Origin: Nitrospirae bacterium RIFCSPLOW2_12_42_9
GTDB lineage: Bacteria > Nitrospirota > 9FT-COMBO-42-15 > HDB-SIOI813
NCBI GenBank assembly: GCA_001805205.1
Contig: MHER01000092.1
Location: 1-11,575 of the forward strand
Direction of reading: 5' to 3'
Length of the DNA: 11,575 bases
Below, piece after piece: positions 7,685 through 11,575 of the stretch; position 1 is the stretch's first letter, and each line of letters starts with the position of its first letter. Both the position numbers and the translations under genes were made by a program. Below the pieces are notes generated by a model. It saw only the letters and a program-made list of their open reading frames with translations, was not told the origin of the DNA and did not search any database.

Positions 7685-9468
7685 TTAACTGGTTCCCCCC
7701 TGCAGCAATCTTCATACTCGGTGTATTTCTGGTGCCATTCATGTGGGGAAGGATAAGGCAGGCTTACCTCCTGCTTATCCCAACCATAGCCTTTATAGAT
7801 CTTCTTTACATGTCTGAAGGGACAAATTACATATTCAATTTTCTTGGTCATGAAATAATCCTGGGCAGGGTTGATAAATTGAGCATGGCCTTTGGTTATG
7901 TCTTTGTCATTATGGCCTTCATCGGGGCCTTATATTCCGTTCACCTTAAGGGAAAGGGTGAACATATTGCTGCATTATTATATGCTGGAAGTGCAGTGGG
8001 TGTTGTCTTTGCAGGGGACTATCTATCATTATTTATATTCTGGGAGATAATGGCAGTATCGTCAACCTTTCTTATATGGGCGCGCGGTACAAATGCCTCA
8101 AATGGGGCAGGTCTCAGATATATCCTTGTTCACTTCTTTGGTGGATTGCTTTTACTCACCGGTATTATAATCCAGGTTTCTGCCACAGGTTCTCTGAGTT
8201 TTGATTACCTTGGATTAGGAAGTCCATCCTCATTACTAATCCTGCTTGGCTTTGCCTTGAATGCAGCCATTCCCCCCCTTTCTGCATGGCTCTCTGATGC
8301 ATATCCGGAGGCAACCGTTACAGGTGCAGTTTTTTTATCAGCCTTTACAACCAAGACAGCCGTTTATGTGCTGGCAAGGGCATTCCCGGGTACGGAAATC
8401 TTAGTCTGGGCCGGGGCCATAATGACATTATATGGAGTTGTATTCGCCTTCCTGGCTAATGATATCCGGAGGATCCTTGCTTATCACATAATAAGCCAGG
8501 TTGGCTTCATGGTGACAGGGATTGGAATAGGTACAGCTCTCTCAATAAATGGTTCAATTGCACACGCCTTTTCGCATATCCTGTATAAAGGTCTGCTTTT
8601 TATGGGTACAGGTGCAGTCCTTTATATGACAGGAAAGAGCAAACTCACAGATCTCGGCGGACTATATAAAACAATGCCTGTTACTTTTATCCTGTACATG
8701 ATTGGTGCCCTCTCCATCTCTGCATTCCCGTTATTTTCAGGTTTTGTGAGTAAGTCTATAATCGTAGATGCAGCAAAAGTTGAACACTTAACTACAATCT
8801 GGATCCTGCTCAGTATCTCATCAGTGGGTACATTCCTTTCTCTTGGTTTAAAACTCGCTTATTACACCTGGTTTGGAGAAGATGCGGGTATAGAGGCAAA
8901 AGAACCCCCGGCAAACATGCTCCTTGCCATGGGGATTGCATCATTTTTATGCATCCTGATTGGCGTCTATCCATCACTCCTCTATAACATACTCCCCTTT
9001 AAGTTTGAGTATCTGCCATATACCACAGAACATGTTATATGGACCTTGCAGTATCTACTTTTTACAGCATTATGTTTCTTTGTATTGTTAAAATATCTCG
9101 CATTAAAATCATATATTGTACTTGATACAGACTGGTTTTACAGAAGAGGCAGCCGTGCCGTGATGTGGATCGTTAATAATCATATGTCTGCATTAGGAAC
9201 CATGCTCACAAGGTTCTCATTTGATATTGTCCCTTCTTCTTTGGGCAGGTTCAGTAAAAATCCAATTTCTTTCCTGAAAATAACTGCAGATACATTAATC
9301 ATGACCTTCAGCAGCCTTCCTTACAAAGAAAAGATCCGAAGACAAATAATGAGAGAAAAAGAGATTTACCCTGGAGATATAATCAGACACTGGCCAATAG
9401 GTTCAACTGTCCTTTGGGTAACGCTATTTCTGCTTGCCTATCTCTTGATATATTACTTATACGATTGA
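7681..9468 (+). CDS. Third antiporter-like subunit, MrpD-related, with C-terminal extension
   Basis: A 595-residue ND5-like membrane protein closing the operon. Conserved features include E122 (FIFWEIMAV), K225 (FTTKTAVYV), K303 (HILYKGLLF) and K358 (GFVSKSII). At the TM7 position where the two paralogues have Lys, this protein has N194, and the following His is S201 (FALNAAIPPLSAWLSDAYPE, 191-210). I recall Asn at this site as a feature of a known MrpD-like subfamily with the same DAYPEATVTG motif; the Ser looks less usual. About 125 residues beyond the antiporter core include VLDTDWFYRRGSR (480-492), a charged stretch (546-570) and a final helix (about 575-592), comparable in place to the lateral arm of NuoL but not demonstrably homologous. 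Start: GGGAGGGG (7669-7676) and an ATGA overlap. It may serve structural coupling rather than full ion translocation. Confidence 0.87.
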   Translation: MINWFPPAAIFILGVFLVPFMWGRIRQAYLLLIPTIAFIDLLYMSEGTNYIFNFLGHEIILGRVDKLSMAFGYVFVIMAFIGALYSVHLKGKGEHIAALLYAGSAVGVVFAGDYLSLFIFWEIMAVSSTFLIWARGTNASNGAGLRYILVHFFGGLLLLTGIIIQVSATGSLSFDYLGLGSPSSLLILLGFALNAAIPPLSAWLSDAYPEATVTGAVFLSAFTTKTAVYVLARAFPGTEILVWAGAIMTLYGVVFAFLANDIRRILAYHIISQVGFMVTGIGIGTALSINGSIAHAFSHILYKGLLFMGTGAVLYMTGKSKLTDLGGLYKTMPVTFILYMIGALSISAFPLFSGFVSKSIIVDAAKVEHLTTIWILLSISSVGTFLSLGLKLAYYTWFGEDAGIEAKEPPANMLLAMGIASFLCILIGVYPSLLYNILPFKFEYLPYTTEHVIWTLQYLLFTALCFFVLLKYLALKSYIVLDTDWFYRRGSRAVMWIVNNHMSALGTMLTRFSFDIVPSSLGRFSKNPISFLKITADTLIMTFSSLPYKEKIRRQIMREKEIYPGDIIRHWPIGSTVLWVTLFLLAYLLIYYLYD

Positions 9469-9494
9469 AAAAGGTAAGACACTTATGATATATT
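9465..9494 (+). promoter_or_regulatory. Probable promoter of the tRNA-Glu gene
   Basis: TTGAAA (9465-9470), overlapping the stop codon of the preceding antiporter gene, and TATATT (9489-9494) are spaced by 18 bases. The predicted start, near 9501, lies just ahead of the mature tRNA 5' end at 9507. Overlapping TATGAT and TATTAT hexamers could serve as alternative -10 elements. Confidence 0.45.
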
Positions 9495-9506
9495 ATTACC
9501 CTGTCT

Positions 9507-9582
9507 GGTCCCATCGTCTAGAGGCCCAGGACGCCGCCCTCTCACGGCGGTAACACGGGTTCGAATCCCGTTGGGACTACCA
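9507..9582 (+). tRNA. tRNA-Glu (anticodon CUC), CCA encoded
   Basis: A 76-base cloverleaf. Acceptor GGTCCCA (9507-9513) pairs with TGGGACT (9572-9578). The D arm contains GTCTAGAGG. The anticodon stem CCGCC/GGCGG (9534-9538/9546-9550) carries loop CTCTCAC with anticodon CTC at 9541-9543, decoding GAG. The T arm is ACGGG-TTCGAAT-CCCGT. Discriminator A (9579) is followed by an encoded CCA (9580-9582). The body closely resembles known bacterial tRNA-Glu. The first pair is G1-U72, a wobble, where G-C is usual. Confidence 0.95.
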
Positions 9583-9647
9583 TTAAAAATATCTCAAATC
9601 CAATTTGTTTAAAATGATCATACATTATACAGACGCAGAGAGGAATT

Positions 9648-10211
9648 ATGAAGTTTGAAAAAAAGATAAACATTTCGAGAGAAGATTTCGCAAAACTATT
9701 GGGTGAATACGCCGGGAAAGTGGCTGAGGAGAATAAACTCACCATTGAAGGAATGGAGATTAACCTGCCAGGTTTTTTTGAAATGGAGCTTGAATATAAA
9801 GAAAAACATGGATATGCAAAATTTGAGATTGAGATTAGATGGGATTTGAGTGCTTCAGGGGTGCAGTATAAGGAGTCTCCTGGTAATATATCTGCCACTG
9901 TCAAGACCCCGGTGGAAATACCAGGTGGTTTTAAAGAGATAAAAAAGGGGTTATCAAGAAAAATGAAGGAGATAGAGGATACAATAAGAGGCGGTAATTC
10001 CCCTGCTGAAATTGATCTAATCTATCTGCGTGACTTGATAAATGCCTTCAGACAACAATCAGAACCAGAATGGATGACTTCAATGAATGAACTCCAAACC
10101 TCTACCGAAGCCCTGATAAAGGCTGTCGAAATTAAAAATCTGTCATTAGCTGCTGAAAAGGTCAGAGAGATTAATAATATAAAAGACAGGTGTCATCAGG
10201 CATTTAAATAG
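9648..10211 (+). CDS. Amphi-Trp-like domain protein with C-terminal Cys-His motif
   Basis: A 187-residue soluble protein without signal peptide or membrane helix. The N-terminal ~75 residues have alternating hydrophobic and charged residues (INLPGFFEMELEYKEKHGYA, then KFEIEIRWDL), matching my memory of the amphi-Trp domain with its conserved strand ending in Trp. The C-terminal ~95 residues are helical (GGFKEIKKGLSRKMKEIEDT onward) and finish with IKDRCHQAFK: a Cys-His pair close to the end, like the XXXCH proteins of the GAK system (ATP-grasp, amphi-Trp, HprK-like kinase). The function of that system is unknown, and none of its enzymes is visible here. AGAGAGGA lies just before ATG 9648. The gene is separate from the tRNA by 65 bases. 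The amphi-Trp match is fairly convincing; the XXXCH assignment is tentative, and a cytochrome-like four-helix fold is an alternative. Confidence 0.65.
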   Translation: MKFEKKINISREDFAKLLGEYAGKVAEENKLTIEGMEINLPGFFEMELEYKEKHGYAKFEIEIRWDLSASGVQYKESPGNISATVKTPVEIPGGFKEIKKGLSRKMKEIEDTIRGGNSPAEIDLIYLRDLINAFRQQSEPEWMTSMNELQTSTEALIKAVEIKNLSLAAEKVREINNIKDRCHQAFK

Positions 10212-10265
10212 CAAAAATAGCAGGAAACATTCATGAGCACAAAGCCTACGGGAAGGATGAAAATT

Positions 10266-10316
10266 GTCGGGCAGGATGCCTGACCTATTAGGGACAGACC
10301 TAAAGGTCTGTCCCTA
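10266..10316. repeat. Two tandem hairpins, REP-like palindromic element
   Basis: Hairpin 1: GTCGGGCA (10266-10273), loop GGA, TGCCTGAC (10277-10284), an 8-bp stem with one G-T pair. Hairpin 2: TAGGGACAGACC (10289-10300), loop TAAA, GGTCTGTCCCTA (10305-10316), a perfect 12-bp stem. They are 4 bases apart. On the minus strand the larger hairpin begins with GTAG, the tetranucleotide typical of REP elements mobilised by RAYT (Y1) transposases. A terminator is the alternative reading, but no T-run follows on + and only a weak AT-rich tract follows on minus. The element ends 8 bases before the DUF362 ATG. Confidence 0.7.
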
Positions 10317-10324
10317 CGACTATC

Positions 10325-11335
10325 ATGGGTTTACAGGTTAAAGGAAGAAATACAATACAAGACTTTGGTATATCAAGGGGCCCGGTAATATTATCCTGCT
10401 GCCCTGACTATAGATTAGATAATGTTACAAAATCCCTTCAGACCTCACTTGACCATCTCGGTGGAATCGGGAAATTCATTTCACCAGGTGATAAGGTCTT
10501 AATAAAACCAAATCTCCTCAAAGGTATATCACCAGATGCATGTGTAACTACACACCCGGCAGTTATTGAGGCTATTGTACGAATTGTCCTCGATTATGGG
10601 GGTCACCCTTTTATTGGTGACAGCCCGGCATTTGGAGACCTGTCTTCTGTGGCAGTGATCACAGGCATGTCAGATATCTGCAAACAATATAGTATTCCAC
10701 TCACACCTTTCAACTCACCTGTAATTGTTGCAGTACCTGATAATATGGTAAGAAGGATAGCAATTGATCGGGCAGCACTGGAGGCTGATAAGATTATAAA
10801 TGTCCCTAAATTAAAGACACATGTCCAGGTTGGATTTACAGGCGGTGTAAAAAACCTGTTTGGGAGTGTTGTAGGTAAACGTAAGGCAATGTGGCACTTC
10901 AGGGCAGGAGACAGGGATCATATATTTGGTAAAATGCTGCTTGAGGTCTATAAAATACTTAATCCATCCCTGCATATAATAGATGGAATTATTGCATTGG
11001 AAGGGAATGGACCTGCAAAGGGGAACCCCAGGCAACTCGGCCTTTTAGGATTATCAGGAGATGCCTTATCACTCGACCGGGTACTTTGCGATATCATAAA
11101 TATACCCGTATCATCTGTAGAAATCTTTTGTGCTTTAAAGAGGCATTTCAATCTTGAAGTAGATATCAGAGAGATTGATATAAAAGGTTCTCCGGTTTCA
11201 TCTTTTACCGGGAAGAAATTTGTTTTACCGGAGAGAATGCCTATCCGCTTTGACCTCCCGAGGATTATGTTAAGTGTATTAAAACATCTGAAACATAAGT
11301 TAACAGGTGCAAAAACCCGCATGGAGCATATATAA
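10325..11335 (+). CDS. DUF362 family protein
   Basis: A 336-residue soluble protein of the DUF362 family. Visible family motifs in order: VLIKPNLL (58-65), THP (76-78), GDSP (98-101), NVPKLKTH (159-166), GGVKNLFG (173-180), DGIIALEGNGP (220-230) and SGDALSLDRVL (244-254). Many relatives continue into a two-cluster ferredoxin domain (CxxCxxC...CP). Here the protein stops after a basic helix (about 313-330) and has no such cysteines. The biochemical role of the family is not established. Start: ATG 10325 is the only usable one. An in-frame TAA lies at 10301, inside the hairpin loop, and no ATG, GTG or TTG follows before the conserved core. It has no Shine-Dalgarno because the hairpin occupies that space. 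It converges with the mutase gene on the minus strand. Confidence 0.85.
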   Translation: MGLQVKGRNTIQDFGISRGPVILSCCPDYRLDNVTKSLQTSLDHLGGIGKFISPGDKVLIKPNLLKGISPDACVTTHPAVIEAIVRIVLDYGGHPFIGDSPAFGDLSSVAVITGMSDICKQYSIPLTPFNSPVIVAVPDNMVRRIAIDRAALEADKIINVPKLKTHVQVGFTGGVKNLFGSVVGKRKAMWHFRAGDRDHIFGKMLLEVYKILNPSLHIIDGIIALEGNGPAKGNPRQLGLLGLSGDALSLDRVLCDIINIPVSSVEIFCALKRHFNLEVDIREIDIKGSPVSSFTGKKFVLPERMPIRFDLPRIMLSVLKHLKHKLTGAKTRMEHI

Positions 11336-11361
11336 AGCGAGGACTTCTCTATATTTGAAGC

Positions 11362-11383
11362 TCTCTGCAGCAAGCTGCAGGGA
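11362..11383. repeat. Intergenic palindrome between convergent genes
   Basis: TCTCTGCAG (11362-11370), loop CAAG, CTGCAGGGA (11375-11383) forms a 9-bp stem with one T-G pair in the 78-base gap between the DUF362 gene and the minus-strand mutase gene. A second small hairpin, TGCG...CGCA (11385-11399), follows directly, then TTTT. It may be a REP-like dispersed palindrome or act as a bidirectional terminator. The T-run on the plus side is short and the minus side has none. Confidence 0.45.
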
Positions 11384-11413
11384 TTGCGCTAGCTACGCAT
11401 TTTCACATCTTCC

Positions 11414-11575
11414 TTATCCGTTGCCTGTAACCTCTTTTAATACACCTTCCATATACGTCCTTATTTCTGCGAGGTTTTGTTCACTATCTGCCTCAAATCG
11501 CAATACAAGTACCGGTTGTGTATTTGAAGGACGGATGAGCCCCCAGCCATGCTCAAAAACTACGCGTGCACCGTC
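11414..11575 (-). CDS. Phosphomannomutase/phosphoglucomutase, C-terminal end (partial)
   Basis: Reading the minus strand inward from the window edge gives 53 codons and a TAA stop (11414-11416). It begins DGARVVFEHGWGLIRPSNTQ and continues PVLVLRFEA. The RPSNTQP loop preceded by a WGL strand is the C-terminal phosphate-binding signature of the alpha-D-phosphohexomutase superfamily, of the AlgC/ManB type with the PVLVLRFEA continuation. These enzymes interconvert hexose 1- and 6-phosphates, supplying sugar nucleotides for envelope polysaccharides and possibly for the glucosyl donor of the GpgS-like enzyme at the other end of the window. The catalytic serine and metal loop lie outside the window, so mannose versus glucose preference cannot be judged. 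It is the only minus-strand gene seen. Confidence 0.88.
   Translation of the reverse strand, partial: DGARVVFEHGWGLIRPSNTQPVLVLRFEADSEQNLAEIRTYMEGVLKEVTGNG

Noticed and set aside
7492..7851. Minus-strand 119-residue frame across the junction of two antiporter genes
   Set aside because: It spans the ATGA overlap of two well-supported + strand genes and shows no family features.
9542..9904. Minus-strand 120-residue frame ending VVPTGFEPVLPP
   Set aside because: The terminal residues are the antisense translation of the tRNA T arm, a well-known annotation artefact, and the rest is the complement of the amphi-Trp gene.
10948..11373. Minus-strand 141-residue frame under the DUF362 gene
   Set aside because: Complement of a gene with clear DUF362 motifs; no recognisable domain and no convincing ribosome binding site.
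11336..11420. Possible frameshifted ferredoxin tail of DUF362 (a CRDC sequence appears in another frame)
   Set aside because: Only one CxxC is present, with no CxxCxxC...CP pattern. The bases belong to the palindromic repeat region, so this is coincidence.
1..11575. CRISPR arrays, insertion sequences, integrases, toxin-antitoxin or phage genes
   Set aside because: No regularly spaced repeats, transposase or recombinase motifs, or small paired ORFs were found. The tRNA-Glu is not followed by an integrase or by an obvious direct repeat of its 3' end within the window.

Overview
This window is ordinary bacterial chromosome, densely coded, mostly on the + strand and leaning towards A+T (many ATA, AGA and AGG codons). 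Dense translational coupling, strong AGGAGGTGA-type ribosome binding sites and a CCA-encoding tRNA gene say Bacteria. The combination of an Mbh-ordered Mrp antiporter operon, a non-actinobacterial glucosyl-3-phosphoglycerate synthase-like enzyme, a DUF362 protein and REP-like palindromes suggests an environmental anaerobe or microaerophile of the Nitrospirota / former-Deltaproteobacteria type. That placement is a guess from gene content, not a demonstrated assignment.

Region 1 (1-2010): the last 15 codons of an unknown upstream gene, then a membrane protein with duplicated conserved TM-helix segments (MscS-related) and a GT81-type glycosyltransferase resembling GpgS, which makes the precursor of the compatible solute glucosylglycerate. 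Both complete genes have near-perfect Shine-Dalgarno sequences and are almost abutting, so they probably form one transcript with an osmotic-stress theme.

Region 2 (2011-9468): an intergenic promoter followed by a nine-gene, tightly overlapping operon for an Mrp-type multisubunit cation/proton antiporter. The order is MrpE, MrpF, MrpG, a fused MbhD-MbhE protein (the C-terminal part of a classical MrpA), MrpB, MrpC and MrpD. Two more ND5/ND4-like subunits follow. This is the order of the membrane arm of the archaeal membrane-bound hydrogenase (MbhA-H), but no hydrogenase, sulfane reductase or other redox subunit follows. Three antiporter-like subunits are present. The last lacks the conserved TM7 lysine and the nearby histidine, and carries a long C-terminal extension.

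Region 3 (9469-11335): a tRNA-Glu(CUC) gene with its own promoter; a protein with an N-terminal amphi-Trp-like domain and a C-terminal Cys-His motif, reminiscent of GAK-system proteins; two tandem hairpins (REP-like, 10266-10316) abutting the start codon of a DUF362 gene; and the DUF362 protein, which lacks the C-terminal ferredoxin domain found in many relatives.

Region 4 (11336-11575): a short convergent intergenic region with another palindrome, then the C-terminal end of a phosphomannomutase/phosphoglucomutase on the minus strand, cut by the window edge.

Taken together, the MscS-like channel, the compatible-solute enzyme and the Na+(K+)/H+ antiporter look like a salt, osmotic and pH homeostasis neighbourhood. 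The most unusual items are the Mbh-like antiporter operon without a redox module and its degenerate third subunit, the lone amphi-Trp/Cys-His protein, and the palindromes pressed against the DUF362 start. I do not see a clearly new defence or mobile system.
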